64,000 bases of DNA from Alphaproteobacteria bacterium. GTDB taxonomy: Bacteria > Pseudomonadota > Alphaproteobacteria > Rickettsiales > SXRF01. A model generated the notes under the pieces. It did no database searches and was not told where the DNA came from. It was given only the letters and a program-made list of their open reading frames with translations. Below are positions 26,620 through 35,923 of the stretch, piece by piece (the stretch's first letter is position 1; each line of letters opens with the position of its first letter). A program made the translations under genes and the position numbers. The stretch lies in contig JANYES010000025.1 of assembly GCA_025362975.1 (NCBI GenBank), forward strand, positions 1-64,000, given 5' to 3'.

Positions 26620-28008
26620 TCACATTTGCTTCATATAGCCAAGCATTGCGTCTTTGATGCGCTTGCGCAGCATGTACAGCACGATGATGTTAGGCAGCGA
26701 CATGCCAAGGATGAAAAGGTCGGAAAGGTCTAAAATAACGCCGAAATTCAGCACGCCGCCGAAGAAGGTAGCGATGCAGAAAAGAATCTGGTAATGCGCG
26801 ATGCCGCGACGGCCAAACAGGAAGGTCCATGCGATTTCGCCATAATAACTCCAGCCAATGGTGGTGGAATAGGCGAAGACGAACACGTTGATGGCCAGCA
26901 TCACCGAGAACCACGGGGCCACGGACTCGAAAGCTTTGCCCGCGATAAGCACGCCTTCTAAATGGTCCGCACCAATATAGGCACCGCTGATGGTGACCAT
27001 GAGGCCGGTGAGCAGCGCGATGATGGCGGCGAAAAACGGTTCGAGCAGGGCCACCACTGCTTCACGCACCGGAACGTCGGTTTTAGCAGCGGCATGGGCG
27101 ATGGGCGCGGAACCTAAGCCCGCTTCATTGGCGAAGCTAGCGCGCTTGAAGGCGATGGCGATCATGCCGATGAAGCCGCCCGCAGCGGCGTTGCCGGTGA
27201 AGGCTTCGGACACCATGAGCGACAGCGTGTGGCCCAGATTGGAAATGTTGGCACCGACGACGACGATGGCGCACAGCAGGTACAGGATGCCCTTAAGCGG
27301 CACGATGGCTTCGGCAACTTTACCGATGCGCTTGATGCTGCCTTTGAGCACGATAAACACCAGCACGGCGAAGCCCAGTGATAGTGCCTGACCAGCTTCG
27401 TGGAGCGGTGCAAAGGTCTGTGTCATCATCTTCACCGCTTGATTCGACTGGAACATATTACCGCCGCCGATGGCGCCGCCTAAGCAGAACACGGCGAAAA
27501 CTAATGACAGGAATTTCCCGAATTTAGGCCAGCCGATATCGGACAGACCGTGGCCAATATACTGGAATGGCCCGCCCTGCACTTTGCCGTCGGCGTCGAT
27601 ACGGCGATAGGTCATCGACAGCGTGACTTCGGCGAATTTGGTTGCCATGCCTAGGAGTCCCCCGAGCACCATCCAGAAAATCGCGCCCGGCCCGCCCACG
27701 GCGACACCGAAGGAAATACCGGAAATGGAGCCTAGGCCGACAGTGGCGGAAAGGGCTGAAAGCAGGGCCTGAAGGTGGCTGACTTCGCCTACATCTTTTT
27801 TATGGTCGCGATTCTTATCATGAGAAGCTTGGCCAGTGACGATCTGGAGAGCGTTTTTGAACAGGCGGGCGTTGACGCCGCGCAGGTAGAACGTGAAAAA
27901 GAACGCCGCGACGATGAGCCACAGCACGATGAACGGGAACCCGCCAATATTGAAAAAGAGTACCGCCGACAAGGCGTTAACTAGGCCGATGACGGCGTCC
28001 TGAAACAT
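26620..28008 (-). CDS. Sodium:amino-acid (alanine/glycine) symporter, AGCS family
   Basis: 462 residues with about ten membrane segments. Family signatures: ALSATVGLGSISGISFGVAVGG, split here as GLGSISG and GGPGAIFWM, then GLLGMATKFAEVTLSMTYR, and GGGNMFQSNQ. Preceded by AAGGGGG near the ATG. AGCS transporters import alanine or glycine with sodium; glycine would suit the glycine-cleavage genes elsewhere in the window. First gene of a pair with the FAD oxidoreductase. Confidence 0.92.
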   Translation of the reverse strand: MFQDAVIGLVNALSAVLFFNIGGFPFIVLWLIVAAFFFTFYLRGVNARLFKNALQIVTGQASHDKNRDHKKDVGEVSHLQALLSALSATVGLGSISGISFGVAVGGPGAIFWMVLGGLLGMATKFAEVTLSMTYRRIDADGKVQGGPFQYIGHGLSDIGWPKFGKFLSLVFAVFCLGGAIGGGNMFQSNQAVKMMTQTFAPLHEAGQALSLGFAVLVFIVLKGSIKRIGKVAEAIVPLKGILYLLCAIVVVGANISNLGHTLSLMVSEAFTGNAAAGGFIGMIAIAFKRASFANEAGLGSAPIAHAAAKTDVPVREAVVALLEPFFAAIIALLTGLMVTISGAYIGADHLEGVLIAGKAFESVAPWFSVMLAINVFVFAYSTTIGWSYYGEIAWTFLFGRRGIAHYQILFCIATFFGGVLNFGVILDLSDLFILGMSLPNIIVLYMLRKRIKDAMLGYMKQM

Positions 28009-28087
28009 ATGTCCCCCTTAACCCTTTGTTTTAGTGAGCGACATTAAACTGTAACAATTGCCCTGTATAGTCTAAAATAGAGGTACT

Positions 28088-29107
28088 ATGACAAGCAACG
28101 ACGACAGCGAATCGGGCAATGAGTCCGACGTATCCAGACTTCAGGGGCTAAAAGACAATAGCCTGAAGACGGCTGGTTATGGCTATCTCGTGGGCGACGC
28201 GGCGCTTTTTGCGTCGGGATTGATGGCCGGGCGCCCGAAGGAAGCGATGTCGGGGCTGCTGTATACCGTGGGCGGGTTGGCGTGCGCACGTTATGCGAAT
28301 CCGAGCGCCGATAAGCAATTGAGCCAATTGAGCCATAGGCTCGGTAAATATTTTCAGGAACAGAACGTCACCATCCCCGATTCGCCGGATACCAAGCAGT
28401 TGATGGAACCGGGTGGCATGATCGACCATGTCGAAAGCTTCATGTATAAATACCCGTCGCAGATTCTGAACGCGACGTATGCGGTGGGCGGGTTGCAGCT
28501 GATGCGTTCGGGCATGCAGTACGGCAAGCACTGGGACACGGCGTCCGGTGCGCTGGTGGCCGCAGGTGGGATTGCGGGACTGTTGCTGAAAGAGAAGAAG
28601 GCCGACCCCGATCATGTGCCGCATGGCATCATCGAGAAAACGCAGGCGTGGATGCAGGAAAAGCCGCTGCGCGTGTCGGGCGCTTTGTATGCGCTCAACA
28701 ACGTGACACTGATTATGAGCGCGCTGGCCGAACGCAAGGCGAACCCGGCGCAGAAAAGCTATATGTTCAAATTCCTGACGGCGGCGAGTTATATTTTCGC
28801 CAATACCATGCTGTCGATGTCGTCCAAAGATAACCACGGCAAGTCCGACGCCAGCACGCACGCGCTGGAACAGCTTTCCGACACGGCGGCGAAGGTGATC
28901 GCAGCGCAGCCGCCGGAGTTGCAAGAAGCACTGGTGCAGCATGTGGCGGGGTTTTTGTCGTCGCAACCGGAGGTGCATTTTAAGGCTGAGGAGTTGGCGG
29001 CGATGCTGACGGACCGCCTGCGCGGTGTGGCGGTAAAGTTCGCGCCGGGGTCGTGGCAGCACAAGTTGTATGATCATAATGGCGCGCCGATTGGGCCGAC
29101 TCTCTAA
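28088..29107 (+). CDS. Protein with three internal hydrophobic repeats, unknown function
   Basis: 339 residues. GAGG lies before the ATG and a TATAGT sits further upstream. Three similar blocks, each a pair of hydrophobic helices, are visible: GYGYLVGDAALFASGLMAGR (about 30-70), ATYAVGGLQLMRSGMQYGKH (about 128-167) and GALYALNNVTLIMSALAERK (about 197-243). Each begins with a short [YL]-x-[VL]-[GN] turn and contains a small-residue-rich helix. The C-terminal 90 residues are soluble. The family is not recognised; it looks like a triplicated membrane hairpin. Confidence 0.75.
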   Translation: MTSNDDSESGNESDVSRLQGLKDNSLKTAGYGYLVGDAALFASGLMAGRPKEAMSGLLYTVGGLACARYANPSADKQLSQLSHRLGKYFQEQNVTIPDSPDTKQLMEPGGMIDHVESFMYKYPSQILNATYAVGGLQLMRSGMQYGKHWDTASGALVAAGGIAGLLLKEKKADPDHVPHGIIEKTQAWMQEKPLRVSGALYALNNVTLIMSALAERKANPAQKSYMFKFLTAASYIFANTMLSMSSKDNHGKSDASTHALEQLSDTAAKVIAAQPPELQEALVQHVAGFLSSQPEVHFKAEELAAMLTDRLRGVAVKFAPGSWQHKLYDHNGAPIGPTL

Positions 29108-29121
29108 ATAATTTCTAGTGT

Positions 29122-29145
29122 TGTCACCCCGCGCATGACAGGGTG
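29122..29145 (-). repeat. Dispersed palindromic repeat, copy 3
   Basis: TGTCACCCCGCGCATGACAG then GGTGA on the plus strand, the reverse orientation of copies 1 and 2, more diverged. It sits between the triple-repeat gene and putA. Confidence 0.65.
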
Positions 29146-29230
29146 AGAGGCTGAGGTATGTCCACCATTTACAAATCCGCCGCCGGTGCTAATCTCTCCT
29201 CATAAAAACGCAGCCGTACAGACCTTACCC

Positions 29231-32200
29231 ATGACCGATATCAGCTCAAATATTAGCTCATTGGCCTTCATGCCGGAAGAAGACGCGATGCGCGCCATGC
29301 TCGCGCGTGTCGAACCACTTTCCGCCATCGAACCGGCGCTGATGCGACGCGCCAAAGGCTGGACCAATGAAATTCGCGAGGAAGGTTTGGGCCACGGGGT
29401 GGAAGCATTTTTGAACGCTTACGGGTTGGACACTAATGAAGGCGTGGCGCTGATGTGTTTGGCCGAAGCGCTGCTTCGCATTCCCGATTCGTCCACCGCC
29501 GACGCGTTGATTCGCGATACGTTCGAGGGGCGGCAGTGGAACCAGTATACGGGAAGTGCCGATTCATGGCTAGTGAATCTGTCGAGCTGGGGGTTGCTGC
29601 TCACCGGTAAAGTTGTCGATTTCGGGCAAAATTCCAGCCGCGGCGTAATGAAAGTGCTGCGCGGGCTGGTGGCGAAAACCGGCGAGCCGGTGATTCGCGA
29701 AGCGCTCAAAAAAGCCATGTCGCTGATTGGCGGGCAGTTCGTGCTCGGTGAAACGGTGAAGGATGCGCTTAAGAACAGCGCGTCTTATACCAAGCGGGGG
29801 TATCGTTTTTCGTATGATATTTTAGGCGAAGGCGCGCGCAGCGATGCGCAGGCGAAGGGCTATGTGCAGTCGTATCGCGAGGGGATTGCGCTGATTGGAA
29901 AATCCGTGCCGAAGGGCACACCGCTGCTAGAAGCGCCAGGGATTTCGGTGAAGTTGTCGGCGCTGCATGCGCGCTACACGCTGGCCAAGCGCGAGCGCGT
30001 GATGCGCGAATTGCTGCCGCGCATGAAAGAGATTCTGCTCTGCGCGAAAGACGCTGGGATTGCCGTGTCCATCGACGCAGAGGAAGCGTCGCGGCTTGAT
30101 ATCGAGATGCATTTGTTCGAAGCGCTCGTCGCCGACCCGGCGTTTGCGGGCTGGAACGGCATCGGCTTTGTGGTGCAGGCCTATCAGAAACGCGCGTTTT
30201 ATTTGATCGATTGGCTGGCCGAGCTGGCGGTGAAGCACCGCCGGATTATCCCGGTTCGCCTCGTCAAGGGTGCGTATTGGGATTCGGAAATCAAGTGGGC
30301 GCAGATGAACGGGCTGCCCGCCTACCCTGTGTTTACGCGCAAAGAGCATACGGATGTGTCATACCTTGCCTGCGCAGATAAAATCCTTTCGTACCGCGAA
30401 GCGTTTTTCCCGCAATTTGCCACGCATAATATTCGCACCGTGTCGAGCATTGTCAGCTTGGGTGAAAAATACGGCTGGAAAAAAGGCGGGTTTGAGTTCC
30501 AGCGCCTGCACGGCATGGGCGAAGCGATGCATGATAAGATCGTCAAAGATATCCCGTCGCGCATCTATGCGCCGGTCGGCGCGCATAAGGATTTGCTGGC
30601 GTATCTGATTCGCCGATTGCTCGAAAATGGCGCCAACAGCTCGTTCGTGCATTTGCTGATGGATAGTTCCAAGAGCGCAGAAGATATTCTGGCCGACCCG
30701 GTGGCGGTGACGAAGAGCTACCCTACACTTTACAACCCGCAAATTCCGCTACCGGGCGATATGTATTGGGGTGCGCGTAAAAATTCGCGAGGGTTGGATT
30801 TCGGCAATCAAGCACAGCTATCGGCGCTGGTTTCCAGCATGAAACCGTTTATGGAAGCACCGCTCACCCCCGTGATCGACGCGACGGCGAACGCGCTGGA
30901 CGGCGCCATTGAAATGGCGAAAAAAGCCTTTGATTCGTGGGAGGCCACGCTCGTCGAACACCGCGCGGGCATACTCGAAAAAACCGCCGATTTGTTGGAA
31001 ACGTATAGCGCTGAACTCATGGCATTGTGCTGCCGCGAAGCGGGAAAAACTTTGCCGGACGGCATCGCCGAAGTGCGTGAAGCGGCGGATTTCTGCCGTT
31101 ACTACGCGAAGAATGCGCGCGATATTTTTGCGGGCACGCCGCTTACCGGCCCGGCGGGCGAAAGCAATACGCTTAGCCTGCATGCGCGCGGGGTGATTGC
31201 GTGCGTCAGCCCGTGGAATTTCCCGCTGGCGATTTTCATCGGCCAGGTGGTGGCGGCACTCGTCACCGGCAACTGCGTGGTGGCCAAGCCAGCCGAGCAG
31301 ACGCCGATGATCGCGCGGCGCGCGGTGGAATTGCTGCATGAGGCGGGCATTCCGCGCGAGGTGTTGCAACTGGTTTCCGGCAGCGGCGAAGTGATCGGCG
31401 CGCGGCTGGTGAAGGATTCGCGTATCGACGGGGTGGTGTTTACCGGCTCGGTGGAAACGGCGCGGCTGATTGCCACAGCGCTCATCCAGCGCGGCGGACC
31501 GATTGTACCGCTGATCGCCGAAACCGGCGGACAGAACTGTATGGTGGTGGATTCCTCGGCGCTGCATGAGCAGGCGGTGGATGATATTATGCTAAGCGCC
31601 TTCGGAAGCGCTGGCCAGCGCTGCTCCGCGTTGCGCGTGCTGTTTGTGCAGGATGATATCGCCGATGAGGTGCTGCATCTGCTCACAGGCGCGATGCAGG
31701 AATTGCAGCTCGGCGACCCCTCGAAACCGGACACCGATATCGGCCCGGTGATCGATAAGGAATCACAGGGCATGCTACTTGCGCATATCGAGAAAATGAA
31801 AAAGTCGGCGCGGCTCGTGGCCGCTGCTCCCCTGCCCTCTGGGCTTTCCGGGCATTTCGTAGCGGCGCACGCGTTCGAAATTAAATCGATCGGAGAGCTG
31901 GAACGCGAAGTGTTCGGGCCGGTGCTGCATGTGGTGCGCTTCAAGCAATCCGAGCTTGCCGGGCTGCCGGATGTCATCAACGCGACGGGCTACGGCCTCA
32001 CCTTCGGTGTGCACAGCCGCATCGACGACCACATCCGTTTACTGATTAGCAAAGTGCGCGCGGGGAACCTCTATGTGAACCGCAGCATGATCGGCGCAAC
32101 CGTAGGCGTACAGCCGTTCGGCGGTGAAGGATTGTCGGGCACGGGGCCGAAGGCAGGCGGACCGCATTACCTGCTGCGCTTCGTTAACGAACGCACCGTA

Positions 32201-32251
32201 ACCATCAATATCGCGGCTATCGGCGGCAACGTTTCATTACTGAACGGTTAA
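29231..32251 (+). CDS. putA: Bifunctional proline dehydrogenase / glutamate-semialdehyde dehydrogenase
   Basis: 1006 residues from the ATG at 29231; the frame is open back to a GTG at 29186. N-terminal proline dehydrogenase barrel: RFSYDILGEGARS, HNIRTVSS. C-terminal aldehyde dehydrogenase with catalytic Glu764 (LIAETGG) and Cys798 (GQRCSAL). It oxidises proline to glutamate through channelled P5C. The length is that of the short PutA type; the N-terminal DNA-binding ribbon-helix-helix of the longer enterobacterial form is absent, so this protein is not its own repressor. It stands alone. Confidence 0.95.
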   Translation: MTDISSNISSLAFMPEEDAMRAMLARVEPLSAIEPALMRRAKGWTNEIREEGLGHGVEAFLNAYGLDTNEGVALMCLAEALLRIPDSSTADALIRDTFEGRQWNQYTGSADSWLVNLSSWGLLLTGKVVDFGQNSSRGVMKVLRGLVAKTGEPVIREALKKAMSLIGGQFVLGETVKDALKNSASYTKRGYRFSYDILGEGARSDAQAKGYVQSYREGIALIGKSVPKGTPLLEAPGISVKLSALHARYTLAKRERVMRELLPRMKEILLCAKDAGIAVSIDAEEASRLDIEMHLFEALVADPAFAGWNGIGFVVQAYQKRAFYLIDWLAELAVKHRRIIPVRLVKGAYWDSEIKWAQMNGLPAYPVFTRKEHTDVSYLACADKILSYREAFFPQFATHNIRTVSSIVSLGEKYGWKKGGFEFQRLHGMGEAMHDKIVKDIPSRIYAPVGAHKDLLAYLIRRLLENGANSSFVHLLMDSSKSAEDILADPVAVTKSYPTLYNPQIPLPGDMYWGARKNSRGLDFGNQAQLSALVSSMKPFMEAPLTPVIDATANALDGAIEMAKKAFDSWEATLVEHRAGILEKTADLLETYSAELMALCCREAGKTLPDGIAEVREAADFCRYYAKNARDIFAGTPLTGPAGESNTLSLHARGVIACVSPWNFPLAIFIGQVVAALVTGNCVVAKPAEQTPMIARRAVELLHEAGIPREVLQLVSGSGEVIGARLVKDSRIDGVVFTGSVETARLIATALIQRGGPIVPLIAETGGQNCMVVDSSALHEQAVDDIMLSAFGSAGQRCSALRVLFVQDDIADEVLHLLTGAMQELQLGDPSKPDTDIGPVIDKESQGMLLAHIEKMKKSARLVAAAPLPSGLSGHFVAAHAFEIKSIGELEREVFGPVLHVVRFKQSELAGLPDVINATGYGLTFGVHSRIDDHIRLLISKVRAGNLYVNRSMIGATVGVQPFGGEGLSGTGPKAGGPHYLLRFVNERTVTINIAAIGGNVSLLNG

Positions 32252-32383
32252 CGATTTGCAAAATATTTTTTTCAAATATCCTGTTTGATATCAAAATAAT
32301 GTTTGGGGAAATTTGCATTTCCAATTATACAGAGAGTACGAATCTGTCTATCAGACCCCAGAATCTTTGAGGAGCCAACAACC

Positions 32384-32986
32384 ATGAACAAGAATATCCT
32401 GTATCTCATCGCTACGATCGTAGCCTTAGTCATCGTCACTATGATGATGACCCCGAAAACCATGCCGCCGATTCCGGAACAGGCCGCTACGCCAGCCGCA
32501 TCGCCAACGAACGGGATGGTGGAAAACACCCAGACCCCGGCCATCGCCAAACCGACCGAACCGGTCGTGGGCGCTTCGACCCCGGCTGAAGTCGCCACCC
32601 CGGCTCCTGCCGTTGAAGGCATCACCCCACCGTCTGAACCGGTGGTTGGCACTGCCATTGTTCCGGCCGCTACCGCATCGGCTCCTGCTACCGCTACCGC
32701 TCCGGCAACCACCGACGGCACCTCGCCTGCTATTCCGGCTGGCACCGCACCGGTTGACGCTTCGGCACCGGCTGGCGCTTTCGCTCCGGCTCCGGGTGAC
32801 GGCGCAATGGCTCCTGCCCCCGGCGGCGCTGACGATGTTCCGGCTGGCGCAGAAGTCACCGGCGCTCCGCTCGACACTTCGGCTTCGGCTCCGGCCACCC
32901 CCGTTCCTGCTCCAATCACCGCACCGGCAACCCCCGCTCCGGGCACTGCCGCAAGCGCGCCTATGACCCCGTCCGAAGGCCAGTAA
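32384..32986 (+). CDS. Membrane-anchored Ala/Pro-rich protein
   Basis: 200 residues from the ATG at 32384 with GAGGAG 9 bases upstream. One N-terminal membrane helix (about 4-22) and then a low-complexity tail dominated by Ala, Pro, Thr and Ser, expected to be extended and disordered in the periplasm. Similar Pro/Ala-rich tails span the cell wall or tether envelope proteins. No domain recognised. A strong terminator follows. Confidence 0.8.
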   Translation: MNKNILYLIATIVALVIVTMMMTPKTMPPIPEQAATPAASPTNGMVENTQTPAIAKPTEPVVGASTPAEVATPAPAVEGITPPSEPVVGTAIVPAATASAPATATAPATTDGTSPAIPAGTAPVDASAPAGAFAPAPGDGAMAPAPGGADDVPAGAEVTGAPLDTSASAPATPVPAPITAPATPAPGTAASAPMTPSEGQ

Positions 32987-33011
32987 TACCTTCTGATATA
33001 AGTAGAAATTG

Positions 33012-33042
33012 CAAAGGGAGGCTTTATGCCTCCCTTTGTTTT
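33012..33042 (+). terminator. Intrinsic terminator
   Basis: CAAAGGGAGGC (33012-33022) and GCCTCCCTTTG (33028-33038), 11-bp perfect stem, 5-base loop, then TTTT. It ends the Ala/Pro-rich protein gene 26 bp after its stop. Confidence 0.92.
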
Positions 33043-33065
33043 AATGGGCATGGTATACTTGCTTT

Positions 33066-35387
33066 ATGACTCATTTGACGCTGCTGCACCCGCTGGATTG
33101 GGGCAACCATTACCAGCTGGTGCTGAATTATGATTACGACACCCGCACACTGAGTGGCAGCATTGACTCCCCGCCGCTTTCGACGGGCATCGTCGAGCGC
33201 CATCTGGCCACGCTGATCGGGATTACAGTAGCGGGCGCGGCGTGCCGCCTGACGCTCGACCAGCAGTTCAAACCCTCCTTTGAAACGACTATTGCGGCCA
33301 AAGACAGCCATAAGTTCGACATCCTGATTCATCTTGGCGGCAAGAGCGGCGAGCCGGGGGAAACCTACGCCACGTATCACATTCGCGGCGACTATGTCGA
33401 ATGGGCGGAGGTCAAGCAGCGGCTGACGATTTTTGAAACGCGCATGCTGGGCAATGAGCGGCTGTATCGCTGGCTGCCCTACACTCGGGAAGCACTTGGC
33501 GCGCCCTTGCAGCGCACGGATCTGCATACGCATTCGTCGGGGCAGATTTCGTCGGCGGGGCTGATCGACGTGGCGAGTAAATACCATATCGCCTATCCAA
33601 CGCGTTTGCTGGATCTGCTGCATATAAACTATCCGAAGGATAAAATCACCAGCACGAAACGCTTCTTTTTCCCGCCCACCGACGGTGGCAATCCCGATGC
33701 GATTCCCAAGATGGAAGACGCCGTGGACGTGGCCGAACTCGATGCCAAAGCGCAGGAAGTTTTGCGCGCGTCGCTTGCCATACCGCCGGACCGGCAGATA
33801 ACGTTCGGGGATCTTGAACAGACGGTGTATCGCTACCGCTACCCCATCACCAAGCATCCCGACGCGGCGTCGGATTTATGGTACAAAGTAGCGCAGGAAT
33901 ATCAGCGGCAGGGGATTGTCTATGCGGAGGTGACGGCGGTGTCGACGTCGTTTCTGACGCCACAACATCTGGAATTCCTGCACGGCGTGCTGCCGGAAAT
34001 CGAGCGCGAAACGGGGGTGAAGCTGCGCTTCCTTGTGGGAATTCCGCGCAATTTACCGGCGGGGATTCTGCATGCACAGATTGAAAAGCTGAAGGAAATG
34101 GCGGCAAGCCCCTATATCGTAGGCATCGATTTCATGGGGTTTGAGGATAATAAGATCGTCGATCTTGAGGCCTATATCGAATCGATCGCCACATGGGCGC
34201 ATGCGCACGACCCCGAATTTACGCTGCGCATCCATGCGGGCGAGAATCGCAAGAACATGACCAACGTAAAGGAATCGCTGCGTTTGGCCGAAAAATACCA
34301 CATGCGCGTGCGCATCGGGCACGCCGCGCACGGGCTGGACGATGAGGCGATTTCGATTGCCGAGCAATTGGCGAAAGAACATCTGGTGATGATCGAGTTT
34401 AACCCGGATTCCAACATGGCGCTCAATAATATCGACACGGCCGAAGAGCTGGATATGCTGCGCTGCCTGAATAAAAAAATTCCGTTCGTGATCTGCTCCG
34501 ACGGCGGCGGCCTGTACCAGACGGATGCGCGCCAGCTCTGGACGGCGGCGTCGTTCGCGGCGTCGTTTGCAGGCGTGGAGCCGGAGCGCGTGGCGACGAT
34601 CATCCAGTCGGAAAACGATCATATGGCGTTGGAAGAAGCGCGCTTTATTCGCAAATATCGGGCGTTGCCGCGCGATTTCTTTGCCAGGCTCGAGCAATCC
34701 CCACCCGTCCCTGCAGCGCCGAAACCGGCTGCACCGGTGGACATGAAAGGTGCGTTTGAACAGCATCTGGACAAGCACGGCATCGCCTATACCGATGCAA
34801 GCATTGAGGCGGCGACCAAGGACAAGCAGCCGCTGATGATTTTAGGCGCGACCGGCAACCGCTACTGGAACATGATTTCGGCGAGCCACAAGCGACTCAT
34901 CCATGAGGCGATTATCACGCTGATGAAGAAGCTCGACCCAACCAAGGTTTATCTGATGATCGGGCGTCCGAAAGATGCGGGCATCACAGCGTTGTTGTCG
35001 CGCGCAGTGCAGAAATATAACGCCGCGCACGAACAGAAATTCGCACTTATCAGCGCCACCGTACAGGCGGACCAGACGACGCATTCGTTCACGCCGGGGC
35101 TCACCCATGTGCTGCCGCTGAACGGCGGGTTGTTTACCGTACCGCAGCAGCTGGTGCAGTATGCGTTGCAGCGCGAGGGGCATATTTTATTTATCGGCGG
35201 GGGTACGTTCGTGCGCGATGCTATTTTAGTGGCGCGCGATGCGCATGCGCAGTTTGGGCTGATGAACGGACCGGAGGGTGCAAGCACCGATAAAGCCGTC
35301 ATGATTAATGCTAATCGACAATTTACGGATGCTGAGAGTATGATCTCGCATCTGAAAGCCTCGCACCCGGATTGGTTTGCCGCATGA
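33066..35387 (+). CDS. Adenosine-deaminase-family protein with N-terminal extra domain and SLOG-like C-terminal domain
   Basis: 773 residues. Region 1-145 is an unrecognised domain. Residues 150-540 are an amidohydrolase of the adenosine deaminase family: TDLHTHSSG (H154, H156), RIHAGEN (H390, E393), IGHAAHG (H419, H422) and CSDGGG (D479; the usual SDDP motif is altered). After a Pro/Ala linker (545-560), residues 588-750 form a Rossmann-like region with MILGATGNRYW, IGRPKDAGITALL and FIGGGTFVRDAI, resembling SLOG/LOG nucleotide-sensing domains. This looks like a purine deaminase coupled to a nucleotide-binding domain. Its stop overlaps the start of the DUF2127 gene. Function is inferred only. 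Confidence 0.8.
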   Translation: MTHLTLLHPLDWGNHYQLVLNYDYDTRTLSGSIDSPPLSTGIVERHLATLIGITVAGAACRLTLDQQFKPSFETTIAAKDSHKFDILIHLGGKSGEPGETYATYHIRGDYVEWAEVKQRLTIFETRMLGNERLYRWLPYTREALGAPLQRTDLHTHSSGQISSAGLIDVASKYHIAYPTRLLDLLHINYPKDKITSTKRFFFPPTDGGNPDAIPKMEDAVDVAELDAKAQEVLRASLAIPPDRQITFGDLEQTVYRYRYPITKHPDAASDLWYKVAQEYQRQGIVYAEVTAVSTSFLTPQHLEFLHGVLPEIERETGVKLRFLVGIPRNLPAGILHAQIEKLKEMAASPYIVGIDFMGFEDNKIVDLEAYIESIATWAHAHDPEFTLRIHAGENRKNMTNVKESLRLAEKYHMRVRIGHAAHGLDDEAISIAEQLAKEHLVMIEFNPDSNMALNNIDTAEELDMLRCLNKKIPFVICSDGGGLYQTDARQLWTAASFAASFAGVEPERVATIIQSENDHMALEEARFIRKYRALPRDFFARLEQSPPVPAAPKPAAPVDMKGAFEQHLDKHGIAYTDASIEAATKDKQPLMILGATGNRYWNMISASHKRLIHEAIITLMKKLDPTKVYLMIGRPKDAGITALLSRAVQKYNAAHEQKFALISATVQADQTTHSFTPGLTHVLPLNGGLFTVPQQLVQYALQREGHILFIGGGTFVRDAILVARDAHAQFGLMNGPEGASTDKAVMINANRQFTDAESMISHLKASHPDWFAA

Positions 35388-35923
35388 ATGAAAAGAAATA
35401 TCTTGTGGTCCCTTTTGGGCTGAAAGTGCTTGGCACCATGAAGCTGGTGTTCGCATTTTTGCTGGCGACGACGGCGCTCGGCGCGTTTCACATGATTGGC
35501 GGGGATGTCGGCGAAGCGGTGGAACAGGCGGTGATCATGCTGCATCTCGACCCCAAAAAGCACATCATCAACGAAGCGCTGGAAAAACTTTCGGGCGTGG
35601 ATGCACGCCAGCTCAAGCAGATCGGCGCGGGCACGTTGTTTTATTCGCTGCTGTATGTAATCGAAGGCGTGGGGCTGATTCGCGGGAAGCATTGGGCGGA
35701 ATATATGGTGATTACCATTACCGGTTCGCTGTTGCCGCTGGAAATTTATGAGGTCGTGGAGAAATTAAGCGCGGTGCGCATGGGAGTGCTGATGCTGAAT
35801 CTGGTGACGTTGAGCTACCTCATCTGGCGCATACGCCGCGATAAGCAGGTTGCGAAGGTCAAGCAGCGCGTGCGGCAGGAAATCGAAGAGCTGGAGCATG
35901 CGCCGCAGCTTCCGCTACCCTAA
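35384..35923 (+). CDS. DUF2127-like membrane protein
   Basis: 179 residues; the ATG at 35384 overlaps the TGA of the deaminase-like gene (ATGA), so translation is coupled. Features: LKVLGTMKLVFAFLLATTALG (membrane helix 1), GTLFYSLLYVIEGVGLIRGKHWAEYM, then two further helices and a basic charged tail. The E-G-x-G-L-x-x-x-K-x-W-A-E pattern is typical of DUF2127. Function unknown; coupling to the deaminase-like protein suggests a joint role. It converges on the transporter gene with overlapping stops. Confidence 0.8.
   Translation: MNEKKYLVVPFGLKVLGTMKLVFAFLLATTALGAFHMIGGDVGEAVEQAVIMLHLDPKKHIINEALEKLSGVDARQLKQIGAGTLFYSLLYVIEGVGLIRGKHWAEYMVITITGSLLPLEIYEVVEKLSAVRMGVLMLNLVTLSYLIWRIRRDKQVAKVKQRVRQEIEELEHAPQLPLP

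Noticed and set aside
28148-29077. 309-codon minus-strand open frame opposite the triple-repeat gene
   Set aside because: Arg/His/Gln-rich shadow; the plus-strand gene has a ribosome-binding site and membrane-helix pattern.
33066-35387. Deaminase-like gene as RdrB of a RADAR defence system
   Set aside because: No RdrA-type ATPase is adjacent, and the extra SLOG-like domain does not fit that system.
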